A program made the translations under genes and the position numbers. From positions 600,001-664,000 of the forward strand of contig NZ_CP082918.1 in the NCBI RefSeq assembly GCF_019931755.1: a DNA stretch of 64,000 bases, in the 5' to 3' direction. This DNA is from Sutcliffiella horikoshii. GTDB taxonomy: Bacteria > Bacillota > Bacilli > Bacillales > Bacillaceae_I. Positions 1 to 7,901 of this stretch are shown piece by piece. Within the stretch, counting starts at the first letter, position 1. Each line of letters opens with the position of its first letter. The notes beneath the pieces are model-generated. The model did no database searches. It had not been told where the DNA came from and saw nothing but the letters and a program-made list of their open reading frames with translations.

Positions 1-417
1 ATTGATTTAGTAACACTAAATGCCATTGATGCAACAGGTGCTGCTATTGGTGCTGCTATAGGGCAAGCAGTTATACCATTTCCAGTTGTGGGTGCTTTAG
101 TTGGCTCAATCGTTGCAACCACAGCACTAAGTCTTGGAAAAGGAGTCCTAAGCAAACGCGAAATAGAAGTTATTAATCTTTATCAAGAAAAAATTAATGC
201 ATTTGTTGATAAATTGGACAAAGAATTCCTAGTAAAACTTGAAGAGCTTTTGAATAAATATCTTAAACTCGGGGAATTCCAGCAATACTCGTTTGACTTC
301 AATATCAATGTTCAGCTAAGATTTGTTTCTTCTATTAATTTAGCGAAGTCAGTAGGAATCCCAGAGAAAAGTATTCTCAAAAATGAAGATGAAATTGATG
401 AATACTTTCTATGTTGA
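1..417 (+). CDS. C-terminal part of a glycine-zipper protein, truncated by the window edge
   Basis: The reading frame is open from base 1, so the true start lies outside the window. The visible 138 residues begin with a Gly/Ala-rich hydrophobic stretch (DATGAAIGAAIGQAVIPF and following, about residues 10-45) like a glycine zipper or membrane hairpin. A charged helical part (EKINAFVDKLDKEF) follows. An internal GTG at 88 has no good ribosome binding site, which supports a longer gene. I do not recognise the family. Glycine zippers of this kind occur in C-terminal domains of bacterial toxins, including the LXG protein at 41134, but that link is only an inference. Confidence 0.6.
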   Translation: MDLVTLNAIDATGAAIGAAIGQAVIPFPVVGALVGSIVATTALSLGKGVLSKREIEVINLYQEKINAFVDKLDKEFLVKLEELLNKYLKLGEFQQYSFDFNINVQLRFVSSINLAKSVGIPEKSILKNEDEIDEYFLC

Positions 418-987
418 TTTGTTCCCAAACACGACCATTAATAGAAATGGGGCATAAAAATTCGATTTTGATAACTATTCTTACCTCTCAAGGCATGTTG
501 AGTGTGGAAACATTCTAATAAAATTAATGGCGGTTTAACCATAAACCTCGGTAAGTACTTTTACCAATGCCGTTTTGCCTCTTAGATAACAACGGTTAAT
601 CATACCACAAGTTAGGTAATCTTAATTAATCGTCATTTTTCTGAAAAGGTTTATAAGTTAAACAATGATTGCTGAACAGTACATCGAAACGAATGTGGAA
701 AACCTATGGTTAATTCCTCCGTAAAGATAAGAAGGAGTATGCTTTTTCCCTTCACAAACATTGACAGACTATGTAAGTGTGTTTGCGTATAGTGGTGAAA
801 AAGATGGCAAGAGTGGTAAAAGCTCTTGGTTGTATACAGATTAGAACAAGAGGAATGGGGAATGGTCTATTAGGCTATTCCTCTCTTTTTATGAAAAGGA
901 AAAAACAGGATTTATGCAAGTTGTGTCGAAATGTGAAATATAGAATAGTAGGGATTAGTAATCTTCGGTCCACTAAAGAGGTGCATA
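418..987. other. 570-bp stretch without a convincing gene
   Basis: No open frame here has a ribosome binding site and plausible composition. A 90-aa frame at 777-1049 overlaps the terminator hairpin and the start of the GNAT gene and looks spurious. Apart from the hairpin at 849-890 I see nothing structured. Confidence 0.5.
849..890 (+). terminator. Intrinsic terminator-like hairpin
   Basis: Perfect arms AGAGGAAT / ATTCCTCT (849-856 and 877-884) are followed by CTTTTT. The 20-nt loop is long. It would end transcription coming from the left. Confidence 0.5.
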
Positions 988-1590
988 GTGATTACATATA
1001 TCGGAACACCAAAGCTAGAAACAAATCGATTAATCCTGGAAAAGTTTGAGCTCAGTGATGCCCAGAAGGTGTTTGATCACTGGATTTCAGATGAGCGGGT
1101 GACAGACAATCGAGTGAGTGCGGCGCATACAGATGTTTCACAAACGGTGGAGAGAGTGGCGGGTATTGTGTCGCAATATGAGAAGGAAGATTTTTGTTAT
1201 TGGGCAGTGAAGTTGAAGGGTAGTGGAGAGCTAATTGGCGAGATTGATTTGTATGACTTTGATGAGGCAACCGGAAATTGCGAAGTGAGTTATTCCCTCG
1301 GTTACCGGTGGTGGAATCAGGGGTATGGCACGGAAGCGTTGCGAGCCGTGATCGAATTTGGCTTTCGGCACATGAATCTTCATAAGATTGCAGCTGCACA
1401 CAACACCGACAACCCAGCGTCCGGGCGCATCATGAGCAAGGCAGGGATGGTGCAAGAGGGGATTGTGAGAGATATGATCCGGAATTCCAAAGGTCAGTAT
1501 AAGGATTGTGCGATTTATGGGATTTTGGCGGGGGAGTATTTTAGTAAGGGGTTGGGGGATAAAGGGTTTATTTTGAATGTGAAGGGGTGA
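988..1590 (+). CDS. GNAT acetyltransferase, RimJ/RimL type
   Basis: A 200-aa N-acetyltransferase of the RimJ/RimL group (Acetyltransf_3 type), which transfers acetyl from acetyl-CoA to an amino group. The opening TPKLETNRLILEKFELSDA and the acetyl-CoA loop region WWNQGYGTEALRAVIEFGF are typical. NTDNPASGRIMSKAGM matches the motif B region, and the tail GQYKDCAIYGIL is characteristic. The start is GTG, preceded by AAAGAGG. Its end touches the HIT gene downstream, so the two are probably co-transcribed. Members acetylate ribosomal proteins or small amines; the substrate here is unknown. Confidence 0.85.
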   Translation: MITYIGTPKLETNRLILEKFELSDAQKVFDHWISDERVTDNRVSAAHTDVSQTVERVAGIVSQYEKEDFCYWAVKLKGSGELIGEIDLYDFDEATGNCEVSYSLGYRWWNQGYGTEALRAVIEFGFRHMNLHKIAAAHNTDNPASGRIMSKAGMVQEGIVRDMIRNSKGQYKDCAIYGILAGEYFSKGLGDKGFILNVKG

Positions 1591-1595
1591 GAAAA

Positions 1596-2072
1596 GTGGC
1601 ACATGAAGACTGCCTAGGCTGCCGATTAGCCAACAAAAGCGAAAACATCTATATGGTCTACGAAGATGACTATGTCATATGTTTCCTAGACCACGACCCG
1701 TTTAATGAGGGACATACCTTAATCTTGCCGAAACAACATTTCCTAGATGTCGACGAACTCGATGAGGAGACCGCAAATGCCATTATGAAAGCTTCTATTT
1801 TAATATCCAAAGCGTTGAAGTGCCTCTACCAACCGGACGGCATTACCATTAACCAAAATGGTGGGGTGTTTAATGATCTGACTCATTATCATATGCATGT
1901 GGTGCCTAGATATAAGGGGCAATGGTTTGGGGATTTTTATAGTGAGGAAGCGGTGGGGGAAGTGGATGTTAGGGAGTTGGAGCAGGTTAGGGGGAGGATG
2001 GTTGAGGAAATAAAGGAGATTTCAGGAGCTGGGGAAAGAAATTATAAACTTGATGTAAAGCAAGAGAGTTAA
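1596..2072 (+). CDS. HIT-family nucleotide hydrolase
   Basis: A 158-aa histidine-triad protein. The catalytic triad HYHMHVVPRY follows NGGVFNDLTHYHMH, and the N-terminus carries a CLGC motif, as in HIT proteins that may bind zinc. HIT proteins hydrolyse or transfer nucleotide phosphoramidates and dinucleotides in the cytosol. I chose the GTG at 1596 because AAGGGGTGA lies about 8 nt upstream. A GTG at 1587 would overlap the upstream stop codon and has poorer spacing. It starts 5 bases after the GNAT stop, so the two probably share a transcript. Confidence 0.85.
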   Translation: MAHEDCLGCRLANKSENIYMVYEDDYVICFLDHDPFNEGHTLILPKQHFLDVDELDEETANAIMKASILISKALKCLYQPDGITINQNGGVFNDLTHYHMHVVPRYKGQWFGDFYSEEAVGEVDVRELEQVRGRMVEEIKEISGAGERNYKLDVKQES

Positions 2073-2095
2073 CCGAAAAAATAAGGGAGATTAAT

Positions 2096-2905
2096 ATGGA
2101 TAATGGAAACCAATGTAATTATAAACAACAGAGTGCATTAGAATGCGAACAGGAAGATCTATTTAAGTTGTTGCAAGAGCTAAAAAGAAAAGTAAACCTA
2201 ACAAGAGTTTCGAGACTAAATGCTTCTAAAAGACTCAGAGAAGATCACACTTATTATCAAAAGGTTAGTGTTTATTATTCTGTGTTAATAGCTGGCTTAT
2301 CAATTTGGTTTATAAGGTTTGGCGTAGATGGTGAACAAGAAATTAGTTATTTATTATCAAACATGCTTTTAGTTGCGTCAATTACCTTGACCTTTTTTTC
2401 CATGTACATATCTATTATAAACTTACAAGAACGCGCTTATAGAATGGAGAATAGTCAATTAGAGTTAGGGAAACTGTTAAATGACATTGAACGGGCACTA
2501 ATAATAAAAGTACAAAGTTTAGAAGAATTAAAAAAACTTCAAAGGAAGTATGAAAATATATTAGTGAGAGTGGAAAATCACGAGGATGTCGATTACTGGA
2601 TTACAATTGTAAGTAATTCAAAAAGAGAATTGAAGGTGAAGCGGAAAAATACAAATGAGAAGCACGATTTAACAAATGAAGAGGTTGCTGCAACTATTGA
2701 AAAAAGCACTGAAAAAGAAGATGAAGGTATTAATAAAAATGAGGAATTGTTTATCGAATATCAAAAAAATATAAAATCATATAAAAATAAGAGGCGGTTT
2801 TATAAAGTCGTAGGACTAAGCTTCCCAATTACATTTCCAATAATATTGTTAGGAATGGAAGCATTGTTTAAATGGGCTGCAAAAATTTTCATATCATTAA
2901 ACTAA
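2096..2905 (+). CDS. SLATT-domain membrane protein (predicted pore-forming effector type)
   Basis: A 269-aa protein with two transmembrane helices at about residues 60-78 and 87-107, a long cytoplasmic helical stretch, and a third hydrophobic segment at about 240-262. The pattern SRLNASKRLREDHTYYQKVS ahead of the first membrane helix fits SLATT domains. These have been predicted computationally to be membrane-permeabilising effectors of nucleotide-activated or reverse-transcriptase-linked defence systems. No nucleotide synthetase, RT or other sensor lies next to it here, so it is an orphan or a stand-alone SLATT. The start is ATG with AAGGGAGATT upstream. It is AT-richer than the HIT gene before it, which may point to separate acquisition. 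Confidence 0.65.
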   Translation: MDNGNQCNYKQQSALECEQEDLFKLLQELKRKVNLTRVSRLNASKRLREDHTYYQKVSVYYSVLIAGLSIWFIRFGVDGEQEISYLLSNMLLVASITLTFFSMYISIINLQERAYRMENSQLELGKLLNDIERALIIKVQSLEELKKLQRKYENILVRVENHEDVDYWITIVSNSKRELKVKRKNTNEKHDLTNEEVAATIEKSTEKEDEGINKNEELFIEYQKNIKSYKNKRRFYKVVGLSFPITFPIILLGMEALFKWAAKIFISLN

Positions 2906-2943
2906 TATACTACTATATGCTAAGGGACGTCTTAGTTTAATTG

Positions 2944-2971
2944 AAGCTACAGGCATTCCCCTGTAGCTTTT
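2944..2971 (+). terminator. Intrinsic terminator after the SLATT gene
   Basis: Arms AGCTACAGG / CCTGTAGCT are followed by TTTTGATTG. The hairpin lies between convergent genes and could serve both strands. Confidence 0.7.
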
Positions 2972-3000
2972 GATTGTTTCATAGGTTTCACTTATAGTCT

Positions 3001-3444
3001 TCACACATCCTCAATCACCAACATATTCGATTGATCAAATTTCCAAAACTCTCCATAAGCAACTTCCCAATAGTACCCGTCAAGATCGGTAAAGTAACCG
3101 CTATATCCACCCCAGTCTGTTTTCTGTGGCTTTTTCTGAATGGTCGCTCCTGCTGACTCCGCTTTCTTCATGACTTCGTCCACTTCATCTATGGATTTTG
3201 TATTATAAGCCAGGGTGATTCCTGGGAAACCTCTTCCGCTCTCAGGAGGTTGCTGCTCATTCACGTCTTTCGCTAATTCATCTATTGGATAAAGCGCGAT
3301 TCTTGTGCCATCATTCTTGAAAAAGATAATGGCCGGAGCGGATTCTGGTCCTCTGATGGATGTTTCGAAGCCTAACTCTTTGTAAAATTGATGTGCCTTC
3401 ATGATGTCCTTTGTACCGAGTGTAATGATATTTAAGCGGTTCAT
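3001..3444 (-). CDS. VOC-superfamily protein (glyoxalase/bleomycin-resistance fold)
   Basis: A 147-aa protein with the VOC layout: an opening beta strand LNIITLGTKDIMKAHQFY, then GF at about residue 25, a second module from about residue 75, and the closing FTDLDGYYWEVAYGEFW. The terminal D-x-D-G-Y-x-W-E supplies the usual metal-ligand Glu. Family members are metal-dependent lyases, dioxygenases or drug-binding proteins, and the substrate cannot be read from sequence. The start is ATG, with AAAGGAGGAAA upstream on the minus strand. Confidence 0.85.
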   Translation of the reverse strand: MNRLNIITLGTKDIMKAHQFYKELGFETSIRGPESAPAIIFFKNDGTRIALYPIDELAKDVNEQQPPESGRGFPGITLAYNTKSIDEVDEVMKKAESAGATIQKKPQKTDWGGYSGYFTDLDGYYWEVAYGEFWKFDQSNMLVIEDV

Positions 3445-3665
3445 TGATTTTCCTCCTTTGTGGTCCCAATAAGGGAACTATTCTACATAGAGGTGGGAAA
3501 CCCTTTTTGAAATACAGGGCAGACGACATATTCTCTTAAAATAGCTCCTTTCTATATAGGTCAATTCTCTCATTTTGCCATTCTATGCAGGAATTTCTGC
3601 AAATAGGTCGAAACGTGATAGTTATGCATATACAGTATTTGTAAAATATTAGCGAGAGGAGGGGA

Positions 3666-5421
3666 ATGATGAAGGTGTTAGATGTGTCATCACTGCATGA
3701 GGGAATACGAGGGATGACCCAGCAACTGTCGCAATTAGAAAAACAATTAAATGGCGTGGAAAATAGTATACGATCTTTTGTCGCCTCAAAGGATTCCTAT
3801 CGCGGTAAGGGTGCCAGCGCGATTAGACGATTTTATGAATACGCGCATCTTCCATTTTTGCAGTTCTTAGCTTCAACAGCTTCAATTTGAGATGGACGGG
3901 CTGGAGGGTGATTCCCGCGGATTTATCGATGAATCCTTCCTGTCGAGTGAACTAGAGGACGGCTTGTATCAAATCAACCGAATGGTGGCCGAGCTGACAG
4001 GGGAGACGAACGCCCAACTCAGGAGTGTCAGTGACATCGTGCATCTGCCGCGGTTGCAGGATCACCAGTTCCACGAAGGCATGCAGCAAGCCAAACAGTC
4101 AGCACGGCAAACAGTGGACAAGCTACACCAGTTCGATCACCAACAAACCCAGTCGTTCACTGCTCTGGTCGAGGACTTAACTCTAATCAAGCGTTACATA
4201 GAGGAAATGAACCAGCAGTTTGAATCTGGTAAGATAAACATGAAGAGCTTTTCGCCGGTCATGCTTCAGGATTTGGAGGCATACGGGAAGTTGCAGACAC
4301 GGCTGTATAATCAGACGGTTATGGAGCGGTGGAATAGTCAGCACTATCCGGAGCTTGGAGTGTTTTATTCGGTGGGGCACCCAGTAGCGTTTGATAAGTG
4401 GGTGAACCCGAGTTGTGCGAGGCCGGATCCTAAAGGTGTAGTGGAATCTGGTGTAGATTTTACTAAAGGACTTCTAAAAGGTGGATTTGCTGTCGTCAAG
4501 GAAACGGTAGAATTTGCAGGAAGAGTTCTAACCGAACCAGATGAAGTAATTATTGAAACAGTAGATTTTGTGGCAGCTGTTGCGGACGACCCCGGAATAC
4601 TTCTGGAAATAGGGCAATCATTAATAGATTCATTTAATGATCAAGTTGTTTACGGAACTGCGGAGACTCGTGGAGAATGGTTTGGCTACGCTCTTGCTAC
4701 CGTGGCGGGAGGGAAAGGGATTACCTCCATACCAAAGATAGCGAAAGCCGGAAAGCTAGGGAAACTGGGAGGCGGTCCCGGAAGACAAATGCAGCATAAA
4801 GTGCAACTGATGATAGAAAGTCAGAAAGCCAAACTAAAAGACTTCTCTAATTCAGTGAAAGGCGCCATTAAGACCCAACAAGCAGCGATCAAAGGCACTG
4901 CCGCAGGCCTTAAAGCTTCAGGGATCAATAAAGTGCGTGAACTCATGAAGGATTTCCTCCTTCCTAACAACCAATCGCAACTATCACTTGCTGGGGGACC
5001 TTATAATACAATTGATAGTGCTAATATTAATAGAAAACTTGAAGATAATAAAAAGGATATTATTGATAGGATTGAGGTTGAAGCGGGTAAGGGTACGAAT
5101 AAAGATATTAAAAATTATAGAAAAACATTTTTCGATAAATACCCTGAACTTGAAGGTAGTGTAATTGTTCATCATGCAATTGAACAACAAGTTCTTAAGA
5201 AATATCCAAATCTTTTTTCACTTGAAGAAATTCATGCCTTAGAGAACCTAAGAGGGATACCCAAAGAGATAAATAGTGATATTCACTTGTCTAAGATAAG
5301 AAAAGATTGGAACCGTTTTTATAGAAATCACCCTAATCCTACCAAAGAAGATATGATTAATTACATGATTGAATTAGATAAAAAATATGGGAAAAGCTTT
5401 AATCCGCCTTTAAAAAGGTAG
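3666..5421 (+). pseudogene. LXG-domain polymorphic toxin with HNH/endonuclease VII-like C-terminus, frameshifted
   Basis: Two frames together make one LXG toxin, a class exported by the type VII secretion system. Bases 3666-3890 encode the LXG N-terminus (LDVSSLHEGIRG ... GKGASAIRRFYEYAHLPFL). The +1 frame from about 3868 to 5421 continues with LQQLQFEMDGLEGDSRGFI and the rest. Compared with the intact LXG protein at 41134, about 15-20 residues are missing between HLPFL and LQQLQ, and the frame changes, so a small internal deletion is likely. The last 145 residues form the toxin domain, with VHHAIEQQ at about residues 427-434 of the long frame and a C-terminal IHLSKIRKDWNRFY. His-His, Asn and His residues spaced this way suggest an HNH/endonuclease VII-type nuclease. 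An apparent immunity gene follows. Confidence 0.75.
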
Positions 5422-5443
5422 TATGTAAAGGAGTAGATTATTA

Positions 5444-5920
5444 ATGGTGTTGTATTTTCTGGAACCAGAAGTTTCTGGTGGCCATGGTGAACAAACAATA
5501 TATGGAACAGAAGAAAATGTAAAAAAAGATGGCATATCCGGTCAGGTTGAATTTTTGCATTATGAGTTTGAAGGCTGGCTAGGAGACGACCTTATAGAGT
5601 CAACACCTACCTTCATAATTTCTAATAATCTCAAAATTGAACTATTAAAGAGCGAATTTAGGGACTATAAGCTTGAAGATTGTTTAATAACAACCTCTGA
5701 TGAATTTAAGGAATTGTATCCTAACAAAGAGCTACCTTCTTTTACTAGATTTATTCCACTTGGAACAGTAGAAATTGAAGGGGAGAGCTTTAAAAACTGG
5801 TCAGGACATCAATTCTCTTTATCGCTAAAAGGAGAATTAGTGGTGACTCAAAAGGCTTTGGAATTTTTAGAGAAGTTCTCAATAGATAATTGTGATATTA
5901 CTAGACTAAAACAATCATAA
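5444..5920 (+). CDS. Probable immunity protein for the preceding LXG nuclease
   Basis: A soluble, acidic 158-aa protein with no signal peptide or membrane segment. It starts 22 bases after the toxin stop codon (AAAGGAG, then ATG), where the cognate antitoxin of a polymorphic toxin normally sits. The sequence is mainly beta/alpha (YFLEPEVSGGHGEQTIYGTE near the N-terminus, LPSFTRFIPLGTVEIEG in the middle). I do not recognise a named immunity family. The role is inferred from position and acidity. It remains open although the toxin is broken, which would fit protection against siblings that keep the active toxin. Confidence 0.6.
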   Translation: MVLYFLEPEVSGGHGEQTIYGTEENVKKDGISGQVEFLHYEFEGWLGDDLIESTPTFIISNNLKIELLKSEFRDYKLEDCLITTSDEFKELYPNKELPSFTRFIPLGTVEIEGESFKNWSGHQFSLSLKGELVVTQKALEFLEKFSIDNCDITRLKQS

Positions 5921-5948
5921 GGGCAGATTATTTTTATAATTATGTTTT

Positions 5949-5978
5949 GCTTGAGGGTCATGATCCTCAAGCTTTTTT
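5949..5978 (+). terminator. Terminator of the LXG/immunity operon
   Basis: Perfect arms GCTTGAGG / CCTCAAGC with an 8-nt loop, followed by six T residues. Confidence 0.85.
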
Positions 5979-6150
5979 GTGTAAAAATGTAATTTGGAGG
6001 GAGGGGTAGAGAAAATAACTTCATTTCTATTAATGAAATCTCCAAAAAACGAACATATATATAGTTTATTTTAATTAATATTCGTATTTTGGTTGATGGT
6101 CACATGTTCGTTTGTTATATTAGGAAAGTAGTAAAATTAAATATATTTAC

Positions 6151-6220
6151 TCGTATATACTCGGTAATATGGTCTGAGTGTCTCTACCCGGTTCCCGTGA
6201 AAGAACTGGACTACGATTTA
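6151..6220 (+). promoter_or_regulatory. Purine riboswitch aptamer, guanine type
   Basis: The three-helix purine aptamer can be traced. P2 is ACTCGG / TCTGAGT around the loop TAATATGG. The core TCTCTACC follows, then P3 CCGGTTC / GAACTGG, and the 3' junction ACTACG, which pairs with CGTA to close P1. The base that sets specificity is C in GACTACG, the guanine/hypoxanthine form (adenine aptamers have GATTA). A weak hairpin GGAACAGC / GCTGGTTCC downstream may be the expression platform. It controls the lipoprotein nucleosidase that starts at 6397. Confidence 0.85.
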
Positions 6221-6396
6221 AAGTATATGGAGGAACAGCTTATTTGCTGGTTCCAACTTTTGAGGCAGGGCTACATGTCTGCGTCGTTATTTATACTTGA
6301 ACTCGTAGGTGTAGAGGGTAGAAATTATTCTATTTTCTAGGCCTTTTTCTTTTGACCAGAGCAGCAAGAAAATACTACTTAGGAGAGATTACACGT

Positions 6397-7281
6397 ATGA
6401 AAAACATTATGGTAAGAAAGTTCGCTTCATTAATATTGATTGCAGTACTGTTAGTGTCGGTATTTGCAGGCTGCAGTTCTGAGACTCAATCAGTAGCAGG
6501 TAAGGAAAAGGAAACGCAAAGGCCAATCATGGTTCAAGGGCCGATGCCAATTGAAGCGGAAAAATTTGCAGATAGACTTGAGAACTTAAAGGAAGAAAAA
6601 TCAGGTTCGTTTGTATTTTACATAGGGACTTTAGATAACTATCCGGTTATCGTTGCAAAAACGGGTAAAGGGATGGAGAATACTGCAGCAGCTACTGCTG
6701 TTGCCATTGAGAGATACAATCCGATTGCCATCATCAACCAAGGAACATCAGGCGGACATGATGCAGATCTAAACGTATTTGATATCGTCTTAGGGGAAAG
6801 AACGACCAACCTTGGTTCATTAAAAACAGCAGATAAGGATGAAAACCAAGGAATTGATCCAACTGTATGGAAACCGATGGACTTGATGGCTTCTGAGGGA
6901 AGTGCAGGTGAAGATCCTAATGCCGAAAAGATTCGTTATTATGAGGGAGATAAAGAGTTGCTAGCAGCTGCCAATGCCGTAATAGATACATACACGGAAG
7001 GGAAAATTGTTCAGGGGACAATCGGCTCTGCAGATGTGTGGAATAATGAAGTAGATCGAATCAAATGGTTCCATGAAAAATACGGCACATCCGTAGAAGA
7101 AATGGAAGGAGCCGCAGCTGCTCAAATCGCGGGCGCGTATGATATCGCATTTTTAGGCATAAGAATACTCTCCAATAACAAGGTTAACGGAGGCAAATAC
7201 AACCCGGAAACAGCAGCAGCCAACCAAGGATATGTGTATGAAGTGGTGAAAGAATACATTTCTACTTTGGATGGTGAGTAA
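6397..7281 (+). CDS. Lipoprotein of the nucleoside phosphorylase / MTA-SAH nucleosidase family
   Basis: A 294-aa protein. The N-terminus has a lipoprotein signal (LLVSVFAGC), so it should be anchored outside the membrane. The mature part has the purine nucleoside phosphorylase / 5'-methylthioadenosine nucleosidase fold: TGKGMENTAAATAVAIERY, then NQGTSGGHD, VEEMEGAAAAQIA (the substrate-binding Met-Glu-Gly-Ala) and ILSNNK. I took the ATG at 6397, which has TAGGAGAG upstream and starts the signal peptide; the longer frame from 6352 reads through leader sequence. The guanine-type riboswitch upstream suggests a role in scavenging extracellular purine nucleosides when guanine is short. An extracellular member of this normally cytosolic family is unusual. 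Confidence 0.85.
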   Translation: MKNIMVRKFASLILIAVLLVSVFAGCSSETQSVAGKEKETQRPIMVQGPMPIEAEKFADRLENLKEEKSGSFVFYIGTLDNYPVIVAKTGKGMENTAAATAVAIERYNPIAIINQGTSGGHDADLNVFDIVLGERTTNLGSLKTADKDENQGIDPTVWKPMDLMASEGSAGEDPNAEKIRYYEGDKELLAAANAVIDTYTEGKIVQGTIGSADVWNNEVDRIKWFHEKYGTSVEEMEGAAAAQIAGAYDIAFLGIRILSNNKVNGGKYNPETAAANQGYVYEVVKEYISTLDGE

Positions 7282-7306
7282 AGTATTTAAGATAAGTAGA
7301 GAATTA

Positions 7307-7336
7307 GGTTTGAGGTTAATTGGCCTCAAGCCTTTT
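7307..7336 (+). terminator. Terminator after the nucleosidase gene
   Basis: Arms GGTTTGAGG / CCTCAAGCC (one G-U pair) are followed by TTTTTT. Confidence 0.8.
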
Positions 7337-7358
7337 TTATATAAGCTAATAGAAAGTA

Positions 7359-7709
7359 TTAGTTGGCTTCCCTTTTTTCCTGTTGCCATCTACGATATAG
7401 ACGAATACAATCTACTGCCATGAAAATGGTTACACCGCCGAATACGACAAACCCAAAAGGACTCACGTGATCAGTCAAGTACATTATGAGTAGCAATAAA
7501 CCTAAAAAAATTGGCATCGTCCACAAGTTGCGAATCAATTTTCTGCGAGTGCTAAGTTTGTGGTAGATAAGTGCCGTACCTGTATCTACTTTCGGTTGGT
7601 TTCGGTATTTTCGATATATCACGATGTTGAGGATGTTTACTAATCCTAATAATAGAATACTACCAATTAACAGTTGTGATATGTTTAATGTCCCTATCCA
7701 TTCTTTCAT
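7359..7709 (-). CDS. Small multi-pass membrane protein, function unknown
   Basis: A 116-aa protein with three hydrophobic segments: about residues 10-32 (LLIGSILLLGLVNILNIVIY), 66-84 and 88-104. A basic loop lies between the first two and the tail is basic (RLYRRWQQEKREAN). The ATG at 7709 is preceded on the minus strand by GGGGGAGAT. The longer frame reaching 7895 translates terminator and repeat sequence and was discarded. I recognise no family. Confidence 0.65.
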   Translation of the reverse strand: MKEWIGTLNISQLLIGSILLLGLVNILNIVIYRKYRNQPKVDTGTALIYHKLSTRRKLIRNLWTMPIFLGLLLLIMYLTDHVSPFGFVVFGGVTIFMAVDCIRLYRRWQQEKREAN

Positions 7710-7799
7710 TAAAAATCTCCCCCTTATTAAGCATAAAGGAAGCAGATGCGTGAGTTCAAGAATTTTCCTGTGGGTGCTTTCCCTTTTTAAGGGGCATGC

Positions 7800-7838
7800 A
7801 AAAAAACCATCTCGTGGAGAAACATGAGATGGTTTTTT
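7800..7838. terminator. Bidirectional terminator
   Basis: The inverted repeat AAAAAACCATCTC / GAGATGGTTTTTT has T-runs on both strands. It lies upstream of the small membrane gene and downstream of the endonuclease gene, both on the minus strand. Confidence 0.85.
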
Positions 7839-7870
7839 CTTTTCTATGAAATAGTGCTTCAAACTATCGG

Positions 7871-7893
7871 TGGGTCGCCGTGCCTGTCCCCTC
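7871..7893 (-). repeat. REP-like element, single arm
   Basis: Reads GAGGGGACAGGCACGGCGAC on the minus strand and belongs to the dispersed family described at 40155. It lies 8 bases beyond the stop codon of the endonuclease gene. Confidence 0.75.
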
Positions 7894-7901
7894 AACCCGT
7901 C

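Noticed and set aside
777..1049. 90-codon open frame
   Set aside because: It contains a terminator hairpin, overlaps the GNAT start and has atypical composition.
6089..6340. 83-codon open frame
   Set aside because: It reads across the purine aptamer and its expression platform and has no ribosome binding site.
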